Assembly: GCA_964035795.1 (NCBI GenBank)
Contig: OZ038320.1
Coordinates: 18,804,589 to 18,868,588 of the forward strand
Direction of reading: 5' to 3'
Source of the DNA: Pterobdella sp. o SKG-2022
Lineage: Eukaryota; Annelida; Clitellata; Hirudinida; Piscicolidae
Length of the DNA: 64,000 nt
In this document: one piece after another, positions 1-15,600 of the stretch
Layout of the letters: each line of letters begins with the position of its first letter
Position numbering within the stretch: position 1 is the first letter of the stretch
Notes under the pieces: model-generated
Database searches by the model: none
What the model was told of the DNA's origin: nothing
What the model saw: the letters and a program-made list of their open reading frames with translations, nothing else
Position numbers and translations under genes: made by a program

Positions 1-3000
1 TGGAGTTTATTTTGAATTTTGAATTACAGCACTCAAGACCGGAGTGGTAATATTTTTGAGAAACTTCCGTATGATGGTGAATGACTGAAATTTTAGTGTA
101 CTGGAAAGATAACATGAATTATTAATAAAAATCTATATGCTTGTTCCTATACTTTTCATTCTGTAATGTTCAAATGTGAATAAATAAGATATTTGATTTT
201 GAATTAAAATAAATTTATGGTTTAATTAAAAGTGACGTTGTTTATTGTGCTCCTATAAACCAAATTTCATGGCCATTCTGCTTTTCTATAAATGGAATAT
301 CTTTGACATTTGTGTGGTGTTGTTTATGAACATTTTGAAACTTTGGGTATAATTCTTAGTGATTTTTCCGTTAAACTATGATACCTTTATTGTAATATTA
401 TGCTAATAATTCAATGGCTTTTACCTCAAAACTAAGCTGTGTAACATTTAAACTTTCTTCTATGTGCAATTATTATGCTTAATAAAAAATAAACAAAAAT
501 AAATTAGAAATGTTGAAATGTATAGTTTATTTATGTCACTATTAACTTGCTTTCAATTGGTACTGATCCAACTACACTATGACCTTCGCAACTAACACAA
601 AGTTAATCAAACTGACGTTTCCAAAAAAAACCAGTGTCGATAATTTTGAGAAAATTTAAACTCCAAAATGCTGATCTATTAGATATACAAAGGCTGTTTT
701 GATATTTTTATAATTGGTGATGCCTTAGAATAAAGTCTATCCTCTAAATGAAAAGAATCGAAAAGCTTAATTATTTATTCATACTTTCAATTCATCAGAA
801 AAACTCTAAGCAGCTTATTTCAAAAGTCGAAACTTTTGTTTCAAAAAGCATTTCTGCGTCTAAAAATATTTTATCGAATCAAAAAATTTCATGATGATTG
901 TGATGGTAAATAAAAGTCAAATATAGAAGAAATTTCTAAAATAACACACCAAAAAGTATAATATGAATAGAAAAGTTAAAAGAGATATAATTTTATTTAC
1001 ATTTAAAAAAAAAAACAATTTAAATAATTTAAAAATACATAGATCGAAATTCATTTAAATAAAAAAACAAAAGCAATGAATAAGGGCGAGAGGATCAATG
1101 GTAATAAGCATAAGCAAATACAAGATGCCACACTCGACACCAAAAACACTTAAGGCAACTTTTTATGTATCTTATTTTTATTTTTACACCTTTATTATCC
1201 TTTTATTTCCAAAAATACTCACAAAAAATATTTTTATAGAGAATTCGAGCAATATCCCTTTTAGATGTGAGTTAATATAACACGACTCAAAATTTAGTTA
1301 GAAAAATATATGTAAAAAAATTAATATAGAAACTCGATTAGAAAAAATTTGAAATTGATTCAAATTAAAATACTTTCAGCTAAATGATACATTTTTGTTT
1401 TAAAATTTTTTGAAATAAAAAAAAGTTTTGCTAAAATAAACTTCATTAAAATTGGATTTCTGTTTGTGACAGAGCGTTTCAGACACGCAACATTTTTTTG
1501 AATAACGTTGTTAGCTTTCGACTTTTGATTTTATTACGCATTCGTTTTTTCATTTTTACCTGGTTTTTCCAAATATTTTCAAAATTTCATTATTGCTTGA
1601 TAATTTTTGCGGTGAAAAACCAAGCAAGAAAGCAATAACGTTAAAAGTTTTATGGCATTTGCACTAATAACCATTAACTTATAACCGTTTCCAAAATTTC
1701 CTTTTTAAAGCCGCTTTTCTTGGATCATGTTCTTTAGCATATTAATAAATGCACGTTTTGTGTAGAATTAGGATTATCTAAACTGAATAAGGATTTTGCT
1801 CTGTCAAAGGTTTTTTAAAAATTTGAACAATTCAGTCAAAAAGAAATTTAAAAATACAGATTGATGAATAAATGTATAAAATGAGTTTTTGAAAATTTAA
1901 TTGGATTTTGATGGATGTTATAATGAGTAAGTGGAAAAAAGATGAATAAAGGCAAAAACAATTTCTTTCAATTTAAAAAAAAAACATCGACTAAAATTAA
2001 CTAAAAAATTTAAAAATTGTTGAAAAGTGAAATAAAAGTTTTTCAAAGGTTCATAATTATTGTTGATCAATTCCAAATTACCTCCAAACCAGAAAAGTAT
2101 AAAACTTTATAGGTGAATAAACTACAAAATGATCTGTACAGGATTTCTTCAAATTGACTATTTCAAATGTAGAATTACCAGCAAAGCTTTTTTAAAATTC
2201 ACAAATAACTAAACTATGTGAAATGAAGAAAAAGAAATGAGAATGATATCATAATTTAGAAACGATTTTTTTAAAATTTAAATTGTTCTTTTAATGTGAA
2301 TAATTCTAATGAGCATAATTTTTTTTTGTACACGTTCATCATGGAAGTGGAATGCAAATAGATTAAGGCATGGTTGTATGGCTTCGCACAAGTTTTTGAA
2401 ACTATTCAAATTGGAGTTTTGTTAACTAGAATAGTTTTTTTCATATCTGTATCAATAAAATTATAGTATTGTTATTCCAAAACTCAGCGACAAAACTAAT
2501 AAATTAATTATGCTTAAAGTGTAACAATTATTATTTCATTGAAAAAGATTTTTTTATTTCAGAAATTCAAATTTCAAACCACGAAATTTATTTACACTTT
2601 GAAAACAGAAAAAAATTTGAATTTATGAACCAGGAATTTACTCGGGATTTTGTTTGCAGAGTGAGCTATGAGAAAAAGAAGATTGAAAAAATTTTTAATT
2701 TCTTAATTGAAATATAAAAAAATTATTCGTCATACAATTTTTTGATTTGTTTCTACTTTATTAATTATTTACAATTGAATTACTAAACGTTAATTTCAAC
2801 AACGTGATTTCAAAGGCATTGAAGTTGGAGGTAGACATATTGAAAATTGAAAACATAACTCTGAAGATAATTTTAAAATGCTGATGGAAAAGTAATTTAA
2901 AATCTTCGGAATATTGTTTTTGAACAACAGTCAAGCAGGTTTGCAATTTGAGAACTACATAACCTGATCTGTGAATGTCGATTCTTTCAAATTTTACATC

Positions 3001-5861
3001 TATTTTTTCATGTGTAAAAACATATTTCACTCATTGATGACAATCGCTTTGTTATAATACATAACAAAATAAACTTTTCGAATCAATTTATAATTTTTCA
3101 ATTAATAGATTTATTTAAAATCTACTTTGTTTTGCTGAATACAAGCAAAATGTTGATTCAAGATATGTTTCAAAGAAAAAAAATAATTGATATAGGATTT
3201 TGTCGAAATCAAAAATAACTTCATGCTAGATTTAATGTTTTTTGAAAAAACAAACTTTGATAATACAAGAATAATATTTTTTTAATTTGAAAAAAATTTT
3301 TTTAAATCAATTTAATTGAATATTCCTTATTAACAAACAAAATTCCTACTTCTTAAAGTATCAAAAAAATCAATGCAAAAAATTGAGAAGTGTGATTTGA
3401 GTGGATTTCTGGAAATAGATTAATTCTGAAATCTTCAAAGTACATTTGCTCGAAATGCGTGATGCTTTTATATGGCGTACTGGCGCATATACTACGACTT
3501 TGTGGCAAATGCTTAAAAGTATCAAAGAATACTCAAAATTTTTTATTGAATATGACTTTTGAACAAAAATATTTTGAAAAAATAATTTTTTCAGAAATAT
3601 TTATTTAGTTATTATGCAGTATATTTTATGAATCGTTTCAAAAAATTATATAAAAAGAGATCAAATAAAAAAAAACTCATAACTCCCATAAAACTCAAAA
3701 TAATATCCCCATTTCCAAATAAAAAACATTAAAAAAAAAAGTGGAAAGTTTTTCAAAAAATTCTCATTCATGGAAATGAAGCAGGACTCAGGGACTCTTC
3801 TGAGCACATGCTATCTCAATTGTGCTTACTACGTGTGTACTTTTGATTGCTTTGACACAACTCAAAGATCGCCACTTCTTTAAATACATCAATCTTCATC
3901 GTGCCGATGCAATCTTTTACACAAGCAGTCTTAACGCACGTTATTTTGCCCTAGTTTTAAATATATTTCATAGTAGTTTAGTATCAAAAAAAGGTAATAT
4001 ATATAGTCCGAAGTGTAAATGTGGAAAGATGCATTCACGATGGAACAGTGATGGAAGTGCTATTATAAATGATTAATTCCTTCTCACGCGAACAAACTCA
4101 GCATGTTAAATTATTTTTCATATTAAATAAAAACAATAAAATTTTATTCAAACTTGAATGTTCTAATGAATTTGTTTTCAACTTTTTTGATTAGAAGCAT
4201 GAATGTGTTTGTCTTGGTAACTTGCACTAGGCACTGTTCGTTTGAAACCCAGTTCAAAATGCTGTGGCTCATTGCCTGTACTTTTGAGCAAAGTCAGTTT
4301 GATCAAATTTTTTTCAATAAAAAAACAATAAACCACTACAATTGGTACATTAGAGTTTCCAACTATATTAGCCAGTCTCTTCATACCTGTTTGTAAGATA
4401 TTCTATTTTTCAACAAGCTATATGTTTGTGAAATTTTGTTTTCAACCTTTTTCCGTCATTTTTTTTTAAATATTTCAAAATTGTTTCCGTCATTTTTTTA
4501 ACCTTTAATTTGTGCACATTTGAAGTGCATTTGCAGAAAAGGTAGTTTGTAAGGGTGTTCTATGAATCAACATTAAGGAGTGATAAGTTTTTTAAAAACA
4601 AAGTTTGAAAGATTATAATTTTTGAATATGTTTTCAACATCATTGAGCATATTTAAATGGTTTTAAATGTTATTTTTGAGTCTGAACTTTATAGAAACAA
4701 TCTATATAAAAAATAATTTGGTCCCAATATTTGACTTTTTTTAAAATATTTGAAATCTGGAATCCTTATAATTGTGATGAACAAAGAATTTTCAAAAATG
4801 TTCAATATAAATACAAATCGATAAAATTTTCTAATGATCATGTTAAAATAAACTTTTAAATGTACCAAAAATGTTTTAGTTTTGAAAACCCTATTAAAAA
4901 TGGATGCATCTTTACCAGAATGGAAGCCTCAAATGCAACTTTTAGCAGGCAGATTGAAAACGTGATAAGATCCTTCAAGGTTAATTAAACGATCAACCAT
5001 GAATTTGCTTCAAAAAATTTTTCAAAGAAAAAATAATTTGTCTTGCAAAAAATAATTATGTAGTTTTTATTTAAAAAGTCTGTATGAAAAAGTTCTTACT
5101 CTAATTTACATAAGTGAAAAATAATGAAGGGAAATTTTTGAGTATCACACAATTCGAAATTAATATAATTTTGCACATAATGTATTTATAAGAAGTTTCA
5201 AGTTTCAAAAAAAAAGAACAAAAACGTAAAATCGGAATACTTTCCACAAATGAATCATTTTAAGTAGATGCACTTTCCAAAAATACTTTTTCATCATTTT
5301 TCGTATTTTCAACAAATTATTCTACACAAAATATCATTTTCTCAATATCTAATAGAATTTTGAAAACGTATGTTTTTCTTGTTTGCTCGAAATCATTGAA
5401 ATCTTATAATTCAATACATGTAATTTGACCACGAAAAAAATGGACAAAAACAAAAAGTTTTTTCTTCATTAAATTTTTCAAAGTAAAATAATAGTTTCAA
5501 ATAAATAATTGAAAATCAAATTCAAGCATAACTACAGCAATAAAACGTTTAAAAAAAAACAGAAATATCGGAACACAATTGCATTCCATTTAACCTTCAT
5601 GAAATACAAAACATTCAATCGCCATTTGTCATCCATCCACCAACATTATAAATCACCTTTTCGTCCACTTCGTCAAATTTTCTTCCACTTGTTTGCACAT
5701 TCATCTTTCTCATTTATCGCCCAATACTCATTTTCAATATATTTTTATGATGCTTTTCAATAATTTATTTTTTTATTTTTATTGATTTTATACACTATGG
5801 TTATTTTTGTCATTATATTTATCTCATATGTTTATCTATTTCTAGTATGAATTTAGTAATG

Positions 5862-5865
<4 letters not shown>

Positions 5866-5909
<44 letters not shown>
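5866..5909. repeat. (TA)n dinucleotide microsatellite, about 22 copies
   Basis: An uninterrupted TA run in otherwise unremarkable AT-rich DNA. Confidence 0.97.
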
Positions 5910-5911
<2 letters not shown>

Positions 5912-6586
5912 CAATCGTTTTTAATTTAAAGCAAGACTTGTAGAGCATTTATTTTTCTATTATGTTTCCACCCTTTTTTGTGTATTCATTTGTTTCTGTC
6001 AGTCAGCCCATAAATCTCAAAATTAAGACGATTCACAATTGATTTCTTTTATTTTAAAAACTTCCACGAAAAAATTTTATTGATTATTCTGCTATTTATA
6101 CATAGAGTTCCCTGCTTTAAGCATTTATAATTTCACACCACAATGAGAAAGTGTGTTTTTCTTTCCATGCATAGTGAACGAATGTAGTAATAGTTGAATT
6201 TCTAATTTTCAAAAGTTTTATTGTGTCAATGAAGTATAATAATTTTATTTTTATAAGTTTTCTCTCTTAGAAAATTAAAATAGGTTAGAACTTCAGTATT
6301 TTCTCCATATGTTCTGTTCTTAAGCAAACTTTTTAGAGGTAAATCCAAACTCACATCTCTCAACTCATGTATCCTGTGATAAAACGAAACATCAAAATTA
6401 AGCTATAATTACCCGCATCACTTTGGAAAGTTTGAGCAATAAAATAATTTTTGAAAATACATTTGATGATAAGTTTAGACGGATCCATAAAACACCAGAT
6501 TCACAACCTTCAAGTCACCAGCCATAAATGGTTTCTACATAATTGAAAACTTCAACTTTTAAATGAAATATCGCATACATACAAAA

Positions 6587-6612
6587 TATAAATAAATAAA
6601 TAAATAAATAAA
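6587..6612. repeat. (AAAT)n microsatellite
   Basis: About six tandem tetranucleotide copies. Confidence 0.9.
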
Positions 6613-9600
6613 ACTACATTCATGATTTTGTTCAAATATCTTGGTAAATTTATTTTCATCAAAACCAGAGTCATAATAATGTTGGATAAAGTTCTATTTC
6701 TAAAATAATATTTTAATATTTATAAACTTTCAATTTTGAAAGCTTGCTTTTATAAATTAAAAAACTTTCGGAATATTGCATCAGTCTATTGAAAGCGCTG
6801 GAAAAAATTTGAAAAAATGCTAAAAAAACTCAACAAAGCAGAATATCGCTTCTAAACTACAGTGTTTTGACGGAGAATTTTCAGTGCTTTGGATTCGTCT
6901 GCAAGGGCTTTTAAGATTGCGCTCTTTTCAACATAAAATCTATTGAGTGCTTTTTAAAATTTAGTTTTTTCTCTAAAATATTTCAGAATGATTAAGTGTT
7001 GATTTTTCAAACATAAATGATTTTGTATGCTTTTATATTGAGTTTTACGATAAAGTTGTTAAGTGCTGAGAGTCTCCAATCAATAATATTTTAACATAAT
7101 TGAAAACTTCATGAGGTTTCGACTACATAATTGACCTTCAAAAATTCTCACTTTTAAAAATAGTTATTTGCTTTTTAAAGTAAATTTTTCACAAAATAGC
7201 CTACAAAAAGCTTCCTTCAATAATAAAAGTGCATAAAGTCAAACTGTAAAAAGGTTTCAAATGACTTTACAATACAGTCTTGGTTTAAACCTACATTCAG
7301 AATGCATAGTTTTAATAATTATGTATTCACTTCTGTTATTCTAAAGTTGAATGATAGATCTTCCAAAAGTGAGTTTTGTTATAAATATTCACTTTACACC
7401 CAACAACCGTATATCAACCTACTTCTTCTGAATATTTAATGACTAAAGTTGAAAATTTTCATAATTTTGTTCAAATTTTGTTGAATTTCAATTAAAATGA
7501 TTAATCTTGAAAAATAATTTATATCTTTTATTTGAAACTTCACTATAAAACTCAACCACTAAAAGACATTATTTAAGAGATTTAATGCTGATTTGAAGAC
7601 GAGTAGTTGAGTATTTACATCACAAAGACAGACGAATAAAAGTTATTCAAAGCACATTACCACGCAATATATTAAGTGTAAAAGTCACAAATAGAATTCC
7701 ATCAACTTCTCTACGATATCATTTTCATTTTATCTTCAGTTCCAATGTTATCCATTATTTGAATCTTATTTTAGCATACTTGGTCCATTAATATAATATT
7801 ATTCCAATTCTATTCAGATTTCAAACGTTATCACTAACTTATAGAATACAAAATAAATTATTTGAAACAATGTTAAATAAATTCAAGTTTTATAACAAAA
7901 TCTATAGTAAAAACCGAATTAAAAAGCGAAATTCTTGGTAGTCTTAAAAGATTGCACAGCACCAAAGTGATGCGTCTTCGAATTGATGTTGACTTTAATA
8001 ATAAATATCAAAGCACTTTCACCAAAATATTGCAACATATTAGTTCTTATTTGTAATGTACATAAAATGGAATATAAATAGAAGTTTCTTGAAGGTTATG
8101 CATGAAACTTTCATTTGAGAATTGTGTGTCAATGAAGGGAACATCTGATCGGGCCGCTTATTTGATCTCAGATACAAAATATTGAAAAAAATTAATTCCA
8201 ATTTCATCAACCACCGTTGTAAATTTTCTTATCAGTTTTGTACAAAAATGCCAAAACTAATGAATAGATAATGGTTTTTTTATTATATTCAAAATTTGAT
8301 TTTTATTGGTATTTGAAATAAAATCGAACTTTTTTTATTGTTTTAAACGCATTATCTTATTGCGTGACTGACTTTGAAAGGAACAATTATAAAATGGACT
8401 GCCTGACTTTTCTGAAGCTTCGGAACCGCCATCAAATTATGAAAGATTTTATGTACTCAAAAAGAAACTTCGAAAATTCAATTTTCATCTGTTTGCCTTG
8501 ATCCCATATTCTTTGAATTGCTTTTCGAAGTTTTCATTGTGTTAAAAATAATAATTTTCAAAAAAATGTCTTTTGAAAGATTTATGCACCAAACTTCAAA
8601 AACCTCGTACTCAAACAGTCAGAATCATTCAAATTGTCAAATGCCTTATTGACAACAATTTATCATGTTTTAAAATTTTTGTATTTCCTTGAATAAATAG
8701 CATCAAAGATATTTAAATATACTCAACCCTGACTATTTTTCAACCACCTATTCGTAGGATCCTTGTATTGAGGTTAGTAAGGAGTTATTGAAATTTGGTT
8801 TTAGATTCATGTGAATCGTATTAGTTTTCAAACTTAAAAAACATTCATGCATAGACAAAAACACATTATTTGCGGAATATAATCTTAATTTATGAAAAAT
8901 GAGTCACTTGTGAAAGTCCTTATGAAAATTTTTTAAAACTTGTGGCAATGTCACTCAAGCGACACAAAAACACACAGCAAACGTGTTCTTCAACCTGATG
9001 GCCGCGTCATATCAAGCAAGTCTTTTCATAATAAAACCGTGTGAAGTCAGATAAAAAAATATGTAATTACAAAGTTTATTTTTTAAATATTTTGATAACT
9101 TGAAAAAATATATTTGAATAACTTTCTGTTTAAATTTTCATATTAAAAATGAAAAGTCAAAAGTTTTCAAAATGATGAATTTGAAACAAAACTGAGTTTT
9201 TTTGACAAACAATTGTTTTTGAAAAAATGTTGAAACTTTTCACAAAAAGATGGAAATTCAAAGGTCGAATGCATAGGTTTGGTTTTAATTTATAAAAAAT
9301 TAACGTTGCTCTTTGGTGAAAAGCAAAAATCAAATTTCACAAAAAATCAATCTTACACTCGTGAAAAAATTCTGTGAAAATGGAAACTTTGCGAAAGTTT
9401 TGATAAACCTGTATAAAATGGAAAGGTAAAATTGCTGAGAGTTTAACGTGCAATTCAGAGAACTAAGTATTTTAATTTTTAACGTGTTTTTTATATTTGA
9501 GTTTGTTTCTAAAGGTTCAAAAACTAAATAAATTGAATTTAAATTTCTTAAAAGTTCAAAGTTTTTAAATATGAGTAGAAAAAATTTTTGGTGAATTAAA

Positions 9601-12600
9601 ATCAAGTTTGGTTCAGAGTTACTCTGGTTTTCATGCTGTTCCGAATTATTACATTTCATAATTGCTTACCTTTAAAAAGAACAATGTTTCAAAAAACATT
9701 CTTGGAAAAAATAGTTCATTTGAATTATTTTTCAGTAAAACATTAATTTTTGATGTTTTAATGAAAGCTTATCTTGAAAAAGCATAAAGTTTATTTTTGA
9801 ATTATAAAAGAACAATCGGAACACCGCCAGATAACCGAGTGCAATGCTTATTTGCTCTGTATTTCAAAAGATTTTGTACTTCCAATATGTTTAATTAAGT
9901 TGCAGAAATATTTCGATCATGAAATCATAAACCTATGAATTTTGCTCAACATTTTGAGGTTTTTTTCACAATTTTTTTTCAAAACGAGAAAATATGTTTT
10001 TAAAAAACTGTTTTAAATCCTTTCATAGGAATTTTGCTCAATAAACTTCAAGTATCAGAGGTTATTGGAAGTTTATAGTAAAAAATTTACGTTCGAGCAA
10101 GAAGTCATTGTATTTGAAAACCAAGTTTTTGAAACTATATTTTTATTTTGCGAATATTTCAAGTAAAGATATGAAACATAATATTTTTCTTTTTAAATGT
10201 GTCCAACTTTGACTGTTGAAAATTAGAAAATATTTTACAAAAGTTGCAACTTTCTTCAATAAATATCAAAGTTTAGATAGTTTCTCTAAAAAATTGAAAT
10301 AAAAATGAAATCAATGCTAATTCTCGGATTATCAAAAATTTCTGTAGTTTTTAAAAAATTTGCAAAATTGTTTTATTCATACAATAAAAACTGTTTCCAT
10401 TCGAGAAACATTTAATGACATTGGGAAAACTAGTAAGAGTCTATGATCGATAAAAAGATCAAAAATAATTCTGAAACGTTTCAAAAGCTTTCACAAGATT
10501 CCTCTCGGCAATGTTGTTATTAAGGTCATTCTATTCACAACAAAATCTTAAGTGAAATATAATCAAAAAGTTCACAAAATTTTTGTTTGACAGGTTTTTT
10601 AATTAACAAGTTTCAATAATTTTCAGTTGTATAAATCCTTTCATGAAATCATTTTGTAGAACACTTTTGCAACCGGTATGGTTGTTTCAGATAAAAAATG
10701 AGATAAAAAAGCGTTTCTATTGAAAGTGAATCGTGTAAGTTTCTTCAATTTAACAGTATCAGTTCGATTATACTTTTAAATTATATCTTGAATTTTCAAT
10801 TTCGTCATGCCTCAATTTTATACCTTTTCATCTGTATTTCATACTTTGCTTGAAGAAAATGAGATTTTAATTCCAAATCTTTTGAAAATTTTCAATTTTT
10901 GTCAAACAATTGAGTTGAATAAACGTATAAATTGAAAAAAATTGAAATTGCTTTCGAAAGTTTTGATCTCCAAAAAATATAAACTCAATAAAAAAATAAT
11001 CACGTTTCATTTTGGAGTTTCAAAGAAGCAGCACGTCAGAAAACAATATGATTTCAGTTAACTCCACTGAAACAAAATACCAAAATGGAAAAAAAACATG
11101 AAATTTTCTTTGATGTTTTTATTTAAAACCGTTCAATTCTAATTGTTAATTAAAATCGATTTGGAGATTTTTATATGCGAAAAAATTAATTTGTGATTAA
11201 TTTTTTTATTAATTAAATGAAATCTATGAATAAATGCGAAAAATTTTTTCCGCTAAATGGATGTGAAACATCAAAAGAGCTTTGAAGCGTTAAAATTTCC
11301 TGATTTAAAAATGGAGTTGAAAGCGTCAATTTAATGCATTATTTATGCTTTTTTCTTTGAAAATCTAACTTTGATTCTAGATTTTCTAAAATATTTTGAG
11401 TACTTAAAGCAGAATGATTTTGAAGTGGTTGGAGCTACAGCGATTTATTCGTTAACTCCACCTTATTGTTTTTCCTGAATTATGAATGGAAGATATTAAT
11501 TATTCACTAGACAAACTCATTTTAATCTTTTAAAATCACGACTTTTCCGCTGTTTTTAGATTGTAAATTTATTATTGTTATTTTTCTAGAACAAATATCA
11601 ATAAAAATTTGATTCTTAAAAATAATTCATTATGTTTTGTATTTCGATTTTTTAAATTGGAAAATTTTTGAAATTTTTTGAAGAATATATTTTAAATTTT
11701 GTTTTTAAATTGTCGATTTGAGTACAAAAGCATTAAACTTCTAATGAGAGCTATCCATAAATACATAACGAATCATTCTTGAAAAAAAATGAATTTTAGT
11801 CTGTTTCTATTAATATAATATAAAAATGCTATAGAGAAATTTGCATTATCAATCTTTAAACATAATAGAATCTGCACTGGAAGTTTCAAGAAGACACAAT
11901 AAAAGCTAAAACCATTTTAGTTTCTTTGCATGATTGCATCTTATCTGCAGTGATGAATTGATTTTTTTCAAATTTTAAGCAACTACAATGCAAATGAGTA
12001 TTTACGATTGAAATGAATTATATTAAAGTAGTTTTGAAAATATTTTCTTTTTGTTTATATTCATAATTGGAAATTCAGCTGGTTTTATGTTTAAAATTGT
12101 AATAATATCGCTTTTTCCATAAAATATAATCCGAAATTGAAATTTAAAAGTCGTTTCACAAAATTAATTAACCCAGTTTTGAAACTTCAATTGAAAATTA
12201 GAAAATCAACGTCAATTATTTCACTTATTTGAATTTAAATCTCAAAATAAATTAGAACCCTTATTTTTAATACTTTGTAATGTTGAATGTTTGAAACTTT
12301 GACAGGATCTTTAATTTGACTAGACTTGAAAGTTCCGTAAAACATCATAAACAAGTAATTCAGTTGACCACCTTATAAGGGCACTAAAATGACAACATCA
12401 CAACTATGGTGACATGGTGGCATGAGCTACAAAGGTGGTGGAGTTAGGTAGGGCCTGAACCAAATGGTATTTTTTGATAGCTTGAAAGTTGTTTGATATT
12501 TCAATGAGAAAACAAAATGGGTTTCAACAGCCGTCAAAACGATGGTCGGCATACGATGGTTAAGGGACATTTTAGTAAGAAAAAAAAAATATTTTTCAAT

Positions 12601-15600
12601 AGCAAGTAATCATTTAAAAAATTTTTAACTTTTAAGTCTTCGTATTATTTTTTATCTTTCTAATGGCGGCGTTTTGTCTTACAGCCCCAAAAATATTTCA
12701 ATTTAAAGGAGCTTCTTGAACACCACATTCCCAGGATATGGCTTGCAAGTTTTTTTACCAACTCATAATCTCAGGGAAAACTAGTAAAATAAAAACAAAG
12801 GCCATGCTTTTTAAAACATCAGATGTTGAACTGAATTTCCAAATTACCTATGTTTTACAACTCTAAATACAGTTTTTCAAATTATGGAAGTGAATCACAA
12901 ACCATTGAATAGGTTTTTTTACCGAAAAGCTTTAGATATAATTTTTCAAGATAAGCTAAAGCATAATCTTCATCAGTCAATTATTACAAACAGCTCAAAC
13001 GTTTCTAAGTTTTTTTGATAAACAGTTATTATTTCATTTTCCACCTTAAACGTATTTCAATTTTTAGTTCTAACCATACGCTACCCAGTCTGATCCTCTT
13101 CACTAAGAAAAGGTGAAAATACCCTAAAAAAACAAAATAAAGTTTACAAAGAACTGCTAGAAAATTTATCGTCAAATATTAATAGAAGATAATTTGAATT
13201 GGAACAAGTACCATCATTAACAGAAAGAACGAAATTTGACTTTACTGAAACATTCTAAATACCGCATAATTCCTACAATGGGGATCTACTTTTCTAAGAG
13301 GGTCTCTTATTTTATTTATCTCAAATCTTATAGTCAAAAAAATCATTTTTGTGAATTGAAAAATCATTTTCCAAAACTGTGAACAGGTCTTATTTTTTAT
13401 CATATTGAACTACTACCCATTGAAATAGGTTATCAGTTAATAAAATTGGGATGCAATCATGTTGTTTTTCAGACAAACTCAAATCTTATATTATTAAAAT
13501 TCAATGTGCTCATGGTTGAAATTATGATTCACAAAGTTGCTTATTGAGATTAACAAAAAGATTTTTGTTTTCAAGGACAGTATGTTTTTTATTTCACTTT
13601 TTGTTTTTACAATGTACTGTTGGGTTTCGATCTTGCTTTTTTCATTGAGTCAAACCGAGCAACAATAAAATCTCAAATATTTTCCTAATATAAAAATTAA
13701 AGTATTGAGCTGTGTCAAATTTAAACCTTTTTGAGTAAAGCAAAAAATGAGTGTCTTGTTCTTGAACTGCGTTTTTCAAATGGAATAGCGCCCTGTAAAA
13801 CTCACTCACACAATTGAAACCCCAATTAGCGGACACAGAATGTTCGACTTTTCATTTAGTTACTAGTTAAAACTAATCAAAAACTTTTTAAACATTATTA
13901 TCATTGTTATAAAATGAAAATATTTTAGGATTTTGTTTTTTTGAAAGCTCGTAGAGTAATTGGGGGCGTGTTTAGTGGCACTTTAATTTCAAAGCACTAA
14001 AGCCTTCAAATATATTAATTATGACATATTTCAATTTTTTTCAAACAACATAATCCAACTTCAGTTTTAATTTCATATTATTTTAAAATGTGAAAACTTG
14101 AAACAACATTAATTCATGAAGGAAAAGATGGATGCCGCATAATGTTCTGGCTTTTTTGGACTTTGCATAAAATTCAAATTCATAATATAATGTGTTTAAA
14201 ATTTTAAAATCTGATTTTAGTGTTTGAGATGCACTTTAAATTAAAAAAAATTCAATTAAGAATTATTAAAAGATTTTTTTAGTTTTTAATGGAAAATTTT
14301 TAAATTTTATCAACTCATTTTGCAAAAAGATTTTAACTTAGCTACAGAGCATTTATGTAAAAGTGAAGACCCGATAAGACTAAAACACATATTTCGATCA
14401 TAATATGTTTGATTTCACAATTATCTTATCTATTATTTTGCAAAAACTAAATAAAAATCAAAATAAGATACGTATATAATTCAAGTGATAAGTTGTGTGT
14501 GGCAAGCCGATGTCATATATGGCAATGAATGGATTAACTCCATGTACGGCAGCTTAGCCGATCATATTAAACGTTCAGCCCAATGTTTTTTGAGATTTTT
14601 ACTAGAGTCAAGGCTGAACTCTTGGTTTATTGAAAGTATAAAAAGGTTTCTCTACGTAACAGGATTTCTCTTGTAGTTGGCGAATAAAAAAATTCAAGTC
14701 GGCTTTAGATCATTGTACACAAATGTAACCATACTCTCAATAGACTTGGTTGACTTATTGTTAAAACCATTTTTTAAAAATTTCTAAGGTTTTCAATAAT
14801 GAAATACCACGCTAGTTGTTGTAGTTACATCCTTTTCTTTGTCTTCTTATCAAATGGTTTTTATGCGAAACAATTATCATGTCTGAGATGCTCTTTTTAG
14901 TTCCATAGGAGTAATGCCACGTCTCAGAATAATATATTGAATGCTAAGTAAACTCAAAATTTATTAGATAAGCAAGTTTCACTGCTGAACTATGTGACTC
15001 TAGTACAACTAGCAATACTCACCCTTGAAAAAAAGCTGGAAAGAATGACAAAATTTTGAATACAATAACGTTAATGATCATTGCACCTACTGAATTTGGT
15101 TTGATGGGTGTGACAATGGGTATGATGGATAAGCGTGTGCGTTTGAGGTATATAGAGCATAAATTATATATTTCACCGAAGCTTTTTAAGTTCATTTTCA
15201 AAGTATTAAGTTTAATTGAAGTAATTTATTATTCAAAATTGAACTATTTTAAGTTGAAACTGATGAAAAAACTTTATTTTTGAAAAACAAAAATAAACTT
15301 TTAGAAGAGGAAATGATTGAGTGAATGGAATACATAGAAGTTAACCAAAAAACGGCAGCCATTCGAGAAAACTGATTGATATATTGATGATATGATAAAA
15401 ATGTGAGATTTTATTTATGAAGCGCAAAACTCAAATCAATAAAACTTTTCAGAATATCCCATAATACTCAAAATTTTTTAAAGAAAAAGATGAAAAATCT
15501 TTTATAAAAATGTTATCAGTTGAATAGTTTTTCTCAAAATGAAAATAATACTGAATCGTTTCATAAACAATTCATAAATGTTTTTTTTATTTTTCCAATA

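Noticed and set aside
3822..4396. 84- and 80-codon plus-strand ORFs
   Set aside because: The first begins at GTG; neither shows a domain, signal peptide or splice context; consistent with chance.
9330..9659. 109-codon minus-strand ORF, tested as a possible next exon of gene B
   Set aside because: Phe/Leu/Asn/Ser-rich composition of random AT-rich DNA and no cholinesterase block.
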